Assembly (NCBI GenBank): GCA_021739765.1
Contig: JAIPBD010000001.1
Coordinates: 310,001-374,000 of the forward strand
Length of the DNA: 64,000 nucleotides
Direction of reading: 5' to 3'
From: Melioribacteraceae bacterium
GTDB taxonomy: Bacteria > Bacteroidota > Ignavibacteria > Ignavibacteriales > Melioribacteraceae
Shown: piece after piece, positions 9,161 through 17,136 of the stretch
Numbering within the stretch: the first letter of the stretch is position 1
Layout of the letters: every line of letters begins with the position of its first letter
Notes under the pieces: model-generated
What the model saw: only the letters and a program-made list of their open reading frames with translations
What the model was told of the DNA's origin: nothing
Database searches by the model: none
Program-made: the position numbers and the translations under genes

Positions 9161-9748
9161 TTGAAAAAGCTAAAAGCTGTTGTCGCGTTGTTATTAATCT
9201 CGAGTTTTATGTATACAAGTATCGGTTGTTACGGTTCTTTTAATCTTACAAAAAAGCTGTATAACTGGAATGGGACTGTTGGGGATAAATTTGTAAATGA
9301 AGTTGTTTTTCTCGCCTTTCTTATTGTACCCGTTTATGAAGCTACCACTATCATCGATGCTTTTATCCTAAATGCGATTGAATTTTGGACCGGAAATAAT
9401 CCCGTAAATTTAGCAAACGGAGAGAAAGAGACTCAAATTGTCGTTGGCGAAAATAGTACATATGAAATAACATATTCCCAAAACAGCATAAAGATTAATT
9501 GTATTGATGGAAATGAGAAAGGGCAAAACGCGGAATTCTTTTATTCGGGCGATGAACAATCATGGTATTTAAATTCGGGTGATAATTCTATTAAGATTGC
9601 GCAGATTTTAAACAAATCCGAAAATGAAATTATCGTTAATTACTTCCTTCCTAACGGCGATATAATTGAATTAAATCAGAATAATCTAAATTCAACCGCG
9701 CTTAAATTGAAACTTGATTTATACAATCAATTAGCATCAACTAAATAG
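9161..9748 (+). CDS. DUF3332 family exported protein
   Basis: The 195-residue product has a hydrophobic signal followed by a Cys (SSFMYTSIGCYGSFNLT), giving a lipobox-like site, then 'KKLYNWNGTVGDKFVNEVVF' and a second hydrophobic stretch, the pattern of DUF3332. The C-terminal half is hydrophilic. The start is TTG at 9161 with GAAAGGG about 8 bases upstream; no in-frame ATG fits the signal peptide. It follows GH47 by 15 bases and so is probably co-transcribed with the mannosidases, although the family is widespread and a link to glycan use is not established. A hairpin closes the unit. Confidence 0.7.
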   Translation: MKKLKAVVALLLISSFMYTSIGCYGSFNLTKKLYNWNGTVGDKFVNEVVFLAFLIVPVYEATTIIDAFILNAIEFWTGNNPVNLANGEKETQIVVGENSTYEITYSQNSIKINCIDGNEKGQNAEFFYSGDEQSWYLNSGDNSIKIAQILNKSENEIIVNYFLPNGDIIELNQNNLNSTALKLKLDLYNQLASTK

Positions 9749-9754
9749 AATTAA

Positions 9755-9790
9755 GGTGGCTTTAACTCCTTTGAAGCCACCACTTCTTTA
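9755..9790 (+). terminator. Terminator-like hairpin after the DUF3332 gene
   Basis: An 8-bp stem, GGTGGCTT at 9755-9762 and AAGCCACC at 9774-9781, is followed by a weak T-rich stretch (ACTTCTTTA). Confidence 0.6.
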
Positions 9791-9895
9791 GAAATATATT
9801 CTTTGTAATTACAAGAATAATATCACATTTTCCACCTCTGTTTTTTCTGCCTGTTCGGAGATTTCTCCGGATTGAATAACTATGGAAAATTTATC

Positions 9896-11314
9896 ATGTC
9901 AAAAATCAACTTTTTTAATAAATCCAAATTTAATTCCTTGTGGTTTGATTTAAAGGACGCGCTTACGGGAAGCGAAGCCGACTTCACAAAAATTGGAATC
10001 GGCAAGGCTATCTTTTTACTCGCAATTCCGATGATTTTGGAATTAATAATGGAATCAACTTTTGCTGTTGTTGATATCTATTTCGTTGGCAGGTTGGGCG
10101 CTTCGGCGGTAGCGACAGTCGGCTTAACAGAAACATATCTGTTCTTGCTTTATTCAATCTGTATGGGACTCGCGATGGCGGTAACCGCAATCGTGGCTCG
10201 TCGAATTGGCGAAAAAGAGCATGAGAAGGCGGGAGTTGTCGCGGTTCAATCCATTTTTATCGGAATACTGGGTTCATTGCCGTTTGTAATCGCCGGAATT
10301 TTCTTCTCGAAAGAGCTGCTCGCTTTAATGGGTGGCGACGATTGGTCTTTAGCAATCGGTTACCGTTATACTCAATGGATGCTTGGCGGAAATTTTGTAA
10401 TAATGCTTCTATTTGTGATCAACGCGATTTTCAGAGGAGCGGGTGACGCCGCGATCGCGATGAGGGTACTTTGGCTTGCGAACGGATTAAATCTGATTCT
10501 CGATCCGATACTAATATTCGGTTGGGGTCCGTTTCCCGAAATGGGCATTGAAGGCGCGGCGATTGCTACAAATTTAGGTAGAGGTGCAGCGGTTATCTAC
10601 CAATTGTATTGTTTGCTCAAAGGGGGTAAACACATCAAGATTTCAAAAAACCAAATTAAACTGCACTTAGAATCAATCAAAAAAATTGTAAAAACTTCCC
10701 TTGGTGGAATCGGGCAAATGATTGTTGCCATGACATCATGGATTTTTATAATGCGAATAATTGCCGAGTTCGGCAGTAATGCCGTCGCCGGAACAACAAT
10801 TGCAATACGAATAATGATGTTTACAATGATGCCCGCTTGGGGAATGTCGAATGCGGCGGCTACATTAGTCGGGCAAAATCTGGGCGCGGATCAACCGGAA
10901 CGTGCCGAGAAATCCGTTTGGATTAGCGGATTTTGGAATATGCTATTTTTAGTTTCAATTTCTGTCGTTTTCTTTTTATTCAGCGAAAACCTTGTCTCGA
11001 TTTTTACAGATGAGCCGGAAGTGATTAAAATTGGAGGCGGCTGGCTCCGGATTATTTCATATTCGTATTTTATTTACGGATGGTGGATGGTTGCCGTTCA
11101 AGCTTTTAATGGCGCGGGAGATACGATAACGCCGACAAAAATAAACTTGGTGTTCTTCTGGCTGATTCAAATTCCACTTTCTTATGTTATGGCAACTGTT
11201 TGGGGAATGGGATATTCGGGGGTTTTCTGGGCAATTTTTATTTCCGAAACTTCGGTAGGGCTATTTACAATCTGGCTTTTTACTCGCGGTAAATGGAAGA
11301 ATGTGAAGGTGTAA
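9896..11314 (+). CDS. MATE family multidrug efflux transporter
   Basis: The product (about 472 residues) has twelve hydrophobic helices in two homologous halves, the MATE layout. Recognisable stretches are AIPMILELIMESTFAVVDIYFVGRLG in helix 1 (of which PMILELIMESTFAVVD is typical), IFRGAGDAAIAM after helix 5, and the matching FNGAGDTITPTKINL in the second half. MATE proteins export cationic drugs or metabolites in exchange for Na+ or H+. The ATG at 9896 is chosen; an in-frame TTG at 9872 would add eight residues (NNYGKFI before the Met) and cannot be excluded. A hairpin separates it from the mannosidase operon, so it is probably transcribed alone. The repeat-rich island begins just after it. 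Confidence 0.88.
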   Translation: MSKINFFNKSKFNSLWFDLKDALTGSEADFTKIGIGKAIFLLAIPMILELIMESTFAVVDIYFVGRLGASAVATVGLTETYLFLLYSICMGLAMAVTAIVARRIGEKEHEKAGVVAVQSIFIGILGSLPFVIAGIFFSKELLALMGGDDWSLAIGYRYTQWMLGGNFVIMLLFVINAIFRGAGDAAIAMRVLWLANGLNLILDPILIFGWGPFPEMGIEGAAIATNLGRGAAVIYQLYCLLKGGKHIKISKNQIKLHLESIKKIVKTSLGGIGQMIVAMTSWIFIMRIIAEFGSNAVAGTTIAIRIMMFTMMPAWGMSNAAATLVGQNLGADQPERAEKSVWISGFWNMLFLVSISVVFFLFSENLVSIFTDEPEVIKIGGGWLRIISYSYFIYGWWMVAVQAFNGAGDTITPTKINLVFFWLIQIPLSYVMATVWGMGYSGVFWAIFISETSVGLFTIWLFTRGKWKNVKV

Positions 11315-11385
11315 TCCTAAATAAACGTGTTGACGAATTAATGAATTTATTGCTCACACGCCCTTCAGACTATTTTTATAGCTAA

Positions 11386-12126
11386 TAGCTGTCATGGCCT
11401 TTTTTAGCTGTCATGGCCTTCAAACTATTGTAAAGTGTTGATGCCGTGACAGAGTAATAGTCAAGTAAACCACAAAACAGTGGATTTTTACCTGTAATTG
11501 AACAAATGTTCAACTTTCAAGAACTAATCTGATTCCTATAAAAGTTGAACATTTCATAGCTTCATTTATTAATAGCTGTCATGGCCTTCAAACTATTGTA
11601 AGGTGTTGATGCCGTGACATTGTATCAATAAAGAAAAGCACAAAGCAGTTGATTACTACCTGTAACTGAACAAATGTTCAACTTTCGAGGACTAATCCGG
11701 TTCCCATAAAAGTTGAACATTTCATGGCTCCATTTATTAATAGCTGTCATGGCCTTCAAACTATTGTAAAGTGTTGATGCCGTGACATTTTATCATAATA
11801 AAGAAAGCACAAAGCAGTTGATTACTACCTGTAACTGAACAAATGTTCAACTTTCGAGAACTAATCTGATTCCTATAAAAGTTGAACATTTCATGGCTCC
11901 GTTTATTTATAGCTGTCATGGCCTTCAAACTATTGTAAAGTGTTGATACCGTGACAGAGTAATAGTTAAGAAAACCACAAAGCAGTTGATTACTACCTGT
12001 AACTGAACAAATGTTCAACTTTCGAGAACTAATCCGATTCCCATAAAAGTTGAACATTTCATAGCTCCATTTATTAATAGCTGTCATGGCCTTCAAACTA
12101 TTGTAAGGTGTTGATGCCGTGACAGA
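11386..12126. repeat. Tandem array of 168-bp repeats containing two palindromes
   Basis: After a truncated start at 11386, units begin at 11405, 11573, 11741 and 11910, with a partial fifth from 12078 to about 12126; the period is 168-169 bases. Each unit opens with TAGCTGTCATGGCC, and CTGTCATGGC pairs with GCCGTGACAG about 24 bases later. Further on, a perfect 14-bp inverted repeat occurs (AAATGTTCAACTTT at 11504-11517 with AAAGTTGAACATTT at 11541-11554 in unit 1). The segment between the palindromes exists in two versions: one with AGAGTAATAG (units 1 and 4), one with TATCAATAAAG or a similar sequence (units 2 and 3). The palindromes are better conserved than the rest. Related copies lie at 17212-17470. 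Confidence 0.92.
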
Positions 12127-12196
12127 GTAATAACAAAAAATAATGCGGTACGATTGATATTCCTTGTTCTGCACTGGTATAGTTCAATAAAGACTA

Positions 12197-12640
12197 ATTC
12201 AACGGCAGCTCGGAGTGATTCAATGAGAAATCGGTATCGTTCAACCGAAGCATGGCATCGTTCAACGAAAAACCGGATTCATTCAGCAACGACTCAATTC
12301 CGTTAAATTGCAGCTCGTTTATATTCAGCAGTAGTTCGATTTTGCTCAACAACAACCCGGCATTATTCGATAGAATCAAATTCCCTTTCAACAACACTTC
12401 GGGGCAGTCGGGCAACATTCTGTTTTCTTTCGGAGTATTCACTTCTCCGCTCAATAGGTAACTGGAATTGTTCAACGCTTATCCGCGTGTTTCAATAAAG
12501 CAAATCCATAGTTCAGCGGCAGCTCCGATTCGTTCAATAGGTACTCGGGATTCTTCAATTATCACTCATTTAAATGCAATGATTGCCCGGATTAATTCGG
12601 CGAATGCCCGGTTTGATTAAACGGATCAACGGAATGTTTC
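12197..12640. repeat. Degenerate 21-bp tandem repeat tract
   Basis: From 12197 at least ten consecutive 21-base units follow, most opening ATTCAAC, GTTCAAC or ATTCAGC (for example units at 12197, 12218, 12239, 12260 and 12281). More diverged units continue to about 12640. Read on the - strand (12475 down to 12194), the tract is open for 93 codons and gives seven-residue repeats with 'LN' at a fixed place, such as LLLNINE, LQFNGIE, FSLNDAM and LRLNDTD. Whether this is a translated small protein or a decayed part of a longer repeat protein cannot be told; there is no clear start signal. Confidence 0.7.
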
Positions 12641-12875
12641 GAAGACCTAAAATTTGGATTAATCGTGAAAAATTGACTCCTTTTGATACTTTTTATTTAA
12701 TACACCCTATCTTATTAACATGTTATTTTAAACTATTCCTATCTTTTATTTACAAATATCATTGTAATAAGTTTGTTTGATAAACTTCAAATCGTTATTA
12801 TTGGATCGGTCGCTTATATATACTTAATGACTTTACTAATTGGAATAAATACAATAATTCAATGAGGAGCATTAT

Positions 12876-13520
12876 ATGACTAAAGAACAGAATAATTACT
12901 ACAGAATGGTGAAAGCCGCCACCGCATTTTTAGATTCCAACACAAACACCACATCAACACTTCCGATATTCGCCGCATCCGTTACTGAATTAAAAGAGAA
13001 AACCACCGAGCTTGAGAATATTGAAAATGCCCGGCAAACAGTTAAGGAGGGAAAAAGCGAAATCAAAGCCAAAGAAAGAGAAGAATTGGAGAAGATTGTT
13101 TTTAAGATATCCTCTGTTTTTTATATGTACGGCAGAATGACCGGCAGTAAAGAAATTACTAATGTTTTCGATTTGAACAGTTCTGACCTTTCCAGATTCC
13201 GCGAGGCCGAATTAGTAAGAACCGCTGAAGTGCTTCACGAAGAAACTACAAAGGTTTCCGATCAATTGGCGGATTATAATATTACTACTGAAATGTTGAC
13301 ACAACTTGAAAAAGAGAAAAATGATTTTGTAAACGCGGCAGGTTTAAGCACAACCGACAGCAGCCAAAGTGTTGTTTATACCGCGAAAGTGAAAGAAATA
13401 ATTTCCGCGATCAGAGATATACTCGAAAATGAGATCGATAAACTGGTTGATTTTTATAAGGACGGTAATCCCGATTTTTACAACGGTTATTACAATTCGA
13501 GAAATATTATTGATCGATGA
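12876..13520 (+). CDS. Hypothetical helical protein
   Basis: A 214-residue hydrophilic protein with no signal peptide or membrane helix. It is rich in Glu, Lys and Leu and should be mostly alpha-helical, with coiled-coil potential around residues 45-85 (ELKEKTTELENIENARQT and following) and near 155-195. The N-terminus reads NYYRMVKAATAFLDSN. A strong Shine-Dalgarno sequence (GAGGAG) stands before the ATG. I do not recognise a family with confidence; it resembles small helical proteins with an N-terminal RMxxA motif found in Bacteroidota genomes. It sits between the 21-bp repeat tract and a GC-rich hairpin inside the accessory island. Confidence 0.7.
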   Translation: MTKEQNNYYRMVKAATAFLDSNTNTTSTLPIFAASVTELKEKTTELENIENARQTVKEGKSEIKAKEREELEKIVFKISSVFYMYGRMTGSKEITNVFDLNSSDLSRFREAELVRTAEVLHEETTKVSDQLADYNITTEMLTQLEKEKNDFVNAAGLSTTDSSQSVVYTAKVKEIISAIRDILENEIDKLVDFYKDGNPDFYNGYYNSRNIIDR

Positions 13521-13537
13521 GGAGAGGTAATATAATC

Positions 13538-13560
13538 ATCCGCCGGGTGCTCCGGCGGGT
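13538..13560 (+). terminator. GC-rich hairpin after the helical protein gene
   Basis: The stem ATCCGCCGG / CCGGCGGGT (one G-T pair) has a 5-nt loop. No T run follows, so it may act as a weak terminator or 3'-end stabiliser. Confidence 0.45.
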
Positions 13561-13809
13561 GGGGTTTGGGAATTAAAAATGAAGAAAGAAGAATTGAAAG
13601 AGCTGTAGAACGGACATTTGTTCGGTTTCATCATCCGGGTTAAAGTTAGTATTTTGAGCATAGGTTATTGTTATTCATCAATTTAGAGAGTTTTATTAGG
13701 GATGAAACGAATCACAATTAAAGAAATATCGTCGGCAATTGCTTCCCCGTTATCCCGGAAGCACGTTGACTTATTTAATAGTTATAAAGCCATCAAAAAG
13801 GATTCCTTG

Positions 13810-14748
13810 ATGAAAAAAATACTTTTATTATTTAACATAGTTACTTCTGTAGTTTTTTACAGTTGTAATGAAGAATTGATCGAATCAGAAAATGCCCAAC
13901 TAAAAATTATTTCCCCAAACGGTGGTGAAACATTGATAGTAGATAGCACATATATTATAAGATGGGAAAGCCAAGATGTAAATAATATCAATATTTTTTA
14001 TTCTGTTGATAGCGGAATGGTTTGGGAAATATTAGAAGAAAATATTAACGCGTCTAATGGACAATTTTCTTGGAAAATTCCAAATAGTATTACTAAAACC
14101 GGATTGGTGAAAATTTCAGTACCTGATAATTCAATTCAAGATGCGTCTGACAACAATTTTAATATTACTTATTCTTTGGAAACATTTAAATATTATTCAC
14201 TTAATATCGGGGATATTTGGATTTATGACATCTTTGATGATAAGATTCCCGTAGACTATATAGTAAAAAGAGAAATAATAGAGGAGAGTTTAATTAATGG
14301 GGAGAAATTCTTTCTTGTAAAAGAAATACCAATAATTCAGGATACATACTCAAATTCGCCATATTCCAGAGCAACTTGGCAAAGAATTGACAGTTCGAGC
14401 GGTATAATATACAGACAAGCTTTTCCTTGGATTGACAGACAAGCTTTTCCTTGGATTGATCTCAAAATGAAAGCTGGAGAAGTTTTTGAAAAAGGTTCTC
14501 CTTCAGACTTAGGTTCAAACTGGTATAGAATAGAAGTATTAAGTGAGAACAATACCGAATTATTTGGAATATCAACTACAGTGAAAAAATATAAAAAACT
14601 AGATTTATACCAATCTTATCTTTATGATTTTGCAAAAAACATTGGCCAAATCAGATATAGATATAATGGTGATTTTAGGACATACGATTTAAAATTAAAA
14701 GGAGCAGTATTAAACGGTGTAGCAATTGGTGATACTACTACTCAATAG
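13810..14748 (+). CDS. Lipoprotein with Kre9/KNH-like Ig domain
   Basis: The product (312 residues from ATG 13810) starts MKKILLLFNIVTSVVFYSC, a lipoprotein signal with its Cys after VFYS. Residues about 30-115 match the Ser-Thr-rich/Kre9-KNH-like beta domain common in Bacteroidota surface proteins (SPNGGETL, YIIRWES, YSVDSGMVWE, GQFSWKIP). The C-terminal part (from LNIGDIWIYD) is unassigned. The frame is open upstream to 13702, but AAAAAGGA lies 7 bases before ATG 13810 and the lipoprotein signal begins there, so the shorter form is chosen. A 24-base perfect-phase duplication at 14413-14460 doubles the residues RQAFPWID. It lies in the accessory island and is followed by palindromes. Confidence 0.72.
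   Translation: MKKILLLFNIVTSVVFYSCNEELIESENAQLKIISPNGGETLIVDSTYIIRWESQDVNNINIFYSVDSGMVWEILEENINASNGQFSWKIPNSITKTGLVKISVPDNSIQDASDNNFNITYSLETFKYYSLNIGDIWIYDIFDDKIPVDYIVKREIIEESLINGEKFFLVKEIPIIQDTYSNSPYSRATWQRIDSSSGIIYRQAFPWIDRQAFPWIDLKMKAGEVFEKGSPSDLGSNWYRIEVLSENNTELFGISTTVKKYKKLDLYQSYLYDFAKNIGQIRYRYNGDFRTYDLKLKGAVLNGVAIGDTTTQ
14413..14460 (+). repeat. 24-bp in-frame tandem duplication within the lipoprotein gene
   Basis: AGACAAGCTTTTCCTTGGAT plus TGAC (14413-14436) is repeated at 14437-14460 with only the last base changed. It duplicates the eight residues RQAFPWID and looks recent. Confidence 0.9.
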
Positions 14749-14767
14749 CTTTATAACCACTTTCCCC

Positions 14768-14815
14768 AGCTGCCACGGGCTTTGAAATCTTTTATAATTT
14801 AATACCGTGACAGAG
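14768..14815. repeat. Diverged copy of the TGYCAYGG palindrome
   Basis: AGCTGCCACGG at 14768-14778 pairs imperfectly with ACCGTGACAG at 14804-14813. The whole stretch aligns with the first palindrome of the 168-bp units (AGCTG then CA-GG at the left, CCGTGACAGAG at the right). It lies 20 bases after the lipoprotein stop. Confidence 0.65.
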
Positions 14816-14839
14816 AAACTCAATGTGAAGAATAATAAC

Positions 14840-14908
14840 ATTACTTGGGGTGTTTGTGTGACAGTTACGAATCCTATTATGCAACTATCGTTGTGACAAC
14901 CAAGTAAT
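14840..14908. repeat. Inverted repeat with TGTGACA direct repeats inside
   Basis: Perfect 9-bp arms ATTACTTGG (14840-14848) and CCAAGTAAT (14900-14908) enclose about 50 bases that contain two TGTGACA copies in direct orientation. Confidence 0.6.
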
Positions 14909-14943
14909 ATACATCCACCAAGGGATTTCTTCGGTAGATGTAT
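14909..14943 (+). terminator. Hairpin, possible terminator
   Basis: ATACATCCACC at 14909-14919 pairs with GGTAGATGTAT at 14933-14943 with one mismatch. An AT-rich but not T-only stretch follows. Confidence 0.4.
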
Positions 14944-15012
14944 TATATATAGTTTAGGTATTCCCTATATTTATCGCGTAAAGTTTAACTCATTTGAAAA
15001 CCCTAATTTTTT

Positions 15013-15603
15013 ATGACCAAAACCTACCTGTCAAATTTATTCAAGACCCATCAAAAAGGAGATGCGCGAGAGGAATCTTACTATAAACACCTTGCAGATT
15101 TTATTTCGACATTTTCGAAATCTGAAAGAAACAAGAAAATTGATGTAACTATTCTTCCGAAACAAACACAAGCCGGAAACCCCGATTTTAGAATTTGGGA
15201 TGGCAGACAAAAAATAATCGGCTACATTGAAGCAAAGGATCTAGGCGTTGATCTTGACAGAATTGAAGACAGTGAACAACTCGAAAGATATTTATCAACT
15301 TTCCCGAACGTTATTTTAACAAACTTCACAGAGTTTCGATTATACAGAAACAGTGAACGAATAGATAAAATATCAATCGCTCGCCCGTTTGTTATTAAAA
15401 AACTTTCGACGGTTCCACCTCTCGAAAACGAAAATAATTTATTTGAACTGCTCGAAAGATTTTTAGACTTTTCATTACCCAAAACATACACCGCAAAAAC
15501 TCTTGCTGTTGAATTAGCAAAAAGAACCAAGTTTCTGAAAGACGAAATCGTAAGCGAAGAATTAAAAGGTTTTCACGGTCTTAGAATTCACCTTCACATT
15601 TGA
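15013..15603 (+). pseudogene. Truncated type IIG/ISP-like restriction-modification enzyme, nuclease part only
   Basis: The first ~185 residues match the N-terminal part of large single-chain restriction-modification enzymes with an N-6 adenine methylase. They show GDAREESYYKHLADF, then a PD-(D/E)xK-type nuclease core (GNPDFRIWD and GYIEAKD), then EDSEQLERYLSTFPNVILTNF. Intact proteins of this family are around a thousand residues and continue into methylase motifs, which are absent here. The coding match ends at 'SEELKG', exactly where the 137-bp element at 15573-15709 begins, and the last residues and stop codon come from that element. It is therefore a remnant, unlikely to cut or methylate DNA in a regulated way. 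Confidence 0.78.
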
Positions 15604-15709
15604 TACCGTGACACCATTTCTCGATAGAACACAGAAACAGTTTGGGCGTTGTGTTTGTGTCATGGTTACAATTATTTGAATAGCTGGTATGACCATGACA
15701 CCCACGGAA
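15573..15709. repeat. 137-bp palindromic element, copy A
   Basis: This stretch is the same as 16994-17130 apart from two base differences. It contains two hairpins: TCACGGT ... ACCGTGACA at the left and GTGTCATGGT ... ACCATGACAC at the right. It supplies the stop codon of the broken restriction gene, and its right edge lies 15 bases before the start of the beta-barrel gene. Confidence 0.92.
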
Positions 15710-15723
15710 CAAGAGGTGAGAAA

Positions 15724-16380
15724 ATGAAAAAATACTTATTCGCATTGTTAACAATTATTGTCGTTATTATTTCTACTGTTACTTATGCGCAAGATTCCAA
15801 TTCTATTCAAGTGAATGGTGGAATATTTATGCCTATGAGTTCCTCAAAAGGATTTAATACTTCTATTCAGTATAACTATCATCTTAGTAATAATATTCAA
15901 CTATATATTTATTCCGGCTATTCATCGTGGGATAGGTTTAATGTGATTTTCACTGAAGACTGGTCTACTATACAAAAGCAAACACATTTCAGTACGTATA
16001 TTTCTGATAATCATATTTTAATACCAGTATTCATTGGTAGCAGAATTAATTTCCATTCAAGCAAACTCTTTACTTCATTTGCAACATTTGAAATTGGTTA
16101 TTCGAATTTGAGTTACGACAATTATGGGATTAAAAAAGAAATCAACCCAGTAACCGGGGAAGTATTGTCTTACAATCCTGATCTCAGAACAAAAAAAGAG
16201 ATTACTGAAAATTTATTAGGTATTGGTGCTGGTGTTGGTTTGTCGCATACAATAACAGAAAATATAAATATAATTTTATCATTCAAATTAAATAGTCAGC
16301 TTAACTCAAAGGACTATAGTTTCTTAAGTAGCAGAGGAACTTATACAGCAATTAATCTTGGATTTAATTTCAATCTATAA
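15724..16380 (+). CDS. Outer-membrane beta-barrel protein
   Basis: A 218-residue protein with a signal peptide (MKKYLFALLTIIVVIIS, cleavage near TYAQ) followed by alternating beta-strand sequence rich in Tyr, Ser and Asn. It ends GFNFNL, which resembles an outer-membrane beta-barrel C-terminus. Stretches such as IQYNYHLSNNIQLYIYSGYSS fit strands and turns of an eight-stranded barrel. The frame is open back to 15649 inside the 137-bp element, but ATG 15724 has AGAGGTGAG just before it and begins the signal peptide. No function can be assigned. It is bounded by element copy A upstream and an attC-like site immediately after its stop, so it may be a cassette gene. Confidence 0.75.
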   Translation: MKKYLFALLTIIVVIISTVTYAQDSNSIQVNGGIFMPMSSSKGFNTSIQYNYHLSNNIQLYIYSGYSSWDRFNVIFTEDWSTIQKQTHFSTYISDNHILIPVFIGSRINFHSSKLFTSFATFEIGYSNLSYDNYGIKKEINPVTGEVLSYNPDLRTKKEITENLLGIGAGVGLSHTITENINIILSFKLNSQLNSKDYSFLSSRGTYTAINLGFNFNL

Positions 16381-16384
16381 TAAT

Positions 16385-16570
16385 GCCTAACCAGTTCTTC
16401 AAGCCGCCCGCTTTAAACGTAGCGGCATTTGTCCAGTTAAAATATTTTGTTACAAAACTTAGTTGCTCTTAGAAGTAGGTTTTTAAAAATATAAATTATA
16501 AATCATCGGCATTGGTTTTCAAAGCTGCATAGCTGTGTTGGGCGGCGGCTTAGCGGCGACGCCGTTATGC
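16385..16570 (+). other. Integron attC-like recombination site
   Basis: GCCTAAC at 16385-16391 (fits the R'' box RYYYAAC) and GTTATGC at 16564-16570 (close to the R' box GTTRRRY, one base off) flank inner boxes: CAAGCCGCC on the left and GGCGGCTTAG on the right. The order and spacing of these four boxes is that of attC sites, and the total of about 186 bp is at the long end of their range. It follows the beta-barrel stop by four bases, the usual place of attC in a cassette. No integrase gene is in the window. Confidence 0.62.
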
Positions 16571-16647
16571 CCTAAAAATAATGAATTGAAAGTATGAGAG
16601 GTTAGGTTTATATTTAGCTCAAACAATTGAGAATTAGAGAGGAAAAA

Positions 16648-16824
16648 ATGGTAACAAAAGAAAGAATAAAACGTGAAATAGATCGGATGCCAAACGATTT
16701 ATTGGAAAAAGTTTATAAATATATTAATGGACTTGCATACGGAAAAACAAAAAAGAGATTTCCTACTTATAAACTGAAAGGACAATTTGACAATATAAAT
16801 GTTCGAGAAAAAGCATATGAGTAA
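16648..16824 (+). CDS. Small antitoxin-like protein paired with a PIN toxin
   Basis: This 58-residue basic protein (MVTKERIKREIDRMPND..., then a 'KVYKYINGL' helix) has the size and layout of DUF2281-like or similar antitoxins: a helical N-terminus and a flexible basic tail that would cover the toxin. ATG 16648 has GAGAGG upstream. Its last codons overlap the ATG of the PIN gene (ATGAGTAA), the standard arrangement of type II toxin-antitoxin pairs. It begins about 80 bases after the attC-like site, as the first gene of a cassette would. Function is inferred mainly from the neighbour. Confidence 0.65.
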   Translation: MVTKERIKREIDRMPNDLLEKVYKYINGLAYGKTKKRFPTYKLKGQFDNINVREKAYE

Positions 16825-17005
16825 TGTATTGCTGGACGCAAATATTCTACTTTACGCAATTGATGAGGAATCTAAATACTTCAATTCTGTACAAGATATT
16901 CTAAGTGACGACTCAATTAAATTCTTTATTACTTCAAAAAATATTTCTGAGTTTCTATCGGTAATTAATAATCCGATTCCCATTACAAGGTTGTCACGGT
17001 CTTAG
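16817..17005 (+). pseudogene. Truncated PIN-domain toxin (VapC-like)
   Basis: The start matches PIN-domain ribonuclease toxins: MSNVLLDANILLYAID contains the first catalytic Asp, and FITSKNISEFLSVINNP holds the conserved Glu. Intact VapC-type proteins have about 130-140 residues, but this one is cut after about 57 residues of real sequence by the 137-bp element beginning near 16992. The final 'RLSRS' and the stop come from the element. The remaining catalytic acids are lost, so the toxin should be inactive. It overlaps the antitoxin-like gene by eight bases. Confidence 0.78.
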
Positions 17006-17130
17006 AATTCACCTTCACATTTGATACCGTGACACCATTTCTCGATAGAACATAGAAACAGTTTGGGCGTTGTGTTTGTGTCATGGTTACAATTATTTGA
17101 ATAGCTGGTATGACCATGACACCCGCGGAA
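16994..17130. repeat. 137-bp palindromic element, copy B
   Basis: Near-identical to 15573-15709. In this copy the left hairpin has perfect 9-bp arms (TGTCACGGT at 16992-17000, ACCGTGACA at 17026-17034) and the right one perfect 10-bp arms (GTGTCATGGT at 17078-17087, ACCATGACAC at 17113-17122). It interrupts the PIN toxin gene. Confidence 0.92.
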
Positions 17131-17136
17131 TGAGTC

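Noticed and set aside
11386-12126. CRISPR array
   Set aside because: The whole 168-base unit is repeated, including the stretches between palindromes. There are no unique spacers and no cas genes.
11761-12174. 137-codon open frame on the - strand
   Set aside because: It only translates the 168-bp repeat array and repeats itself with the array; the 65-codon frame at 17162-17359 is the same sequence in the distant copies. No start signal supports either.
12583-12780. 65-codon + strand frame starting MPGLIRRMPGLIKR
   Set aside because: Its beginning lies in the degenerate 21-bp repeat tract, the rest is low-complexity AT-rich sequence, and there is no ribosome binding site or family match.
13702-13809. 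Upstream extension of the lipoprotein gene
   Set aside because: It would hide the lipoprotein signal inside the protein. ATG 13810 has its own AAAAAGGA.
15649-15723. Upstream extension of the beta-barrel gene
   Set aside because: It lies in the 137-bp mobile element and would bury the signal peptide.
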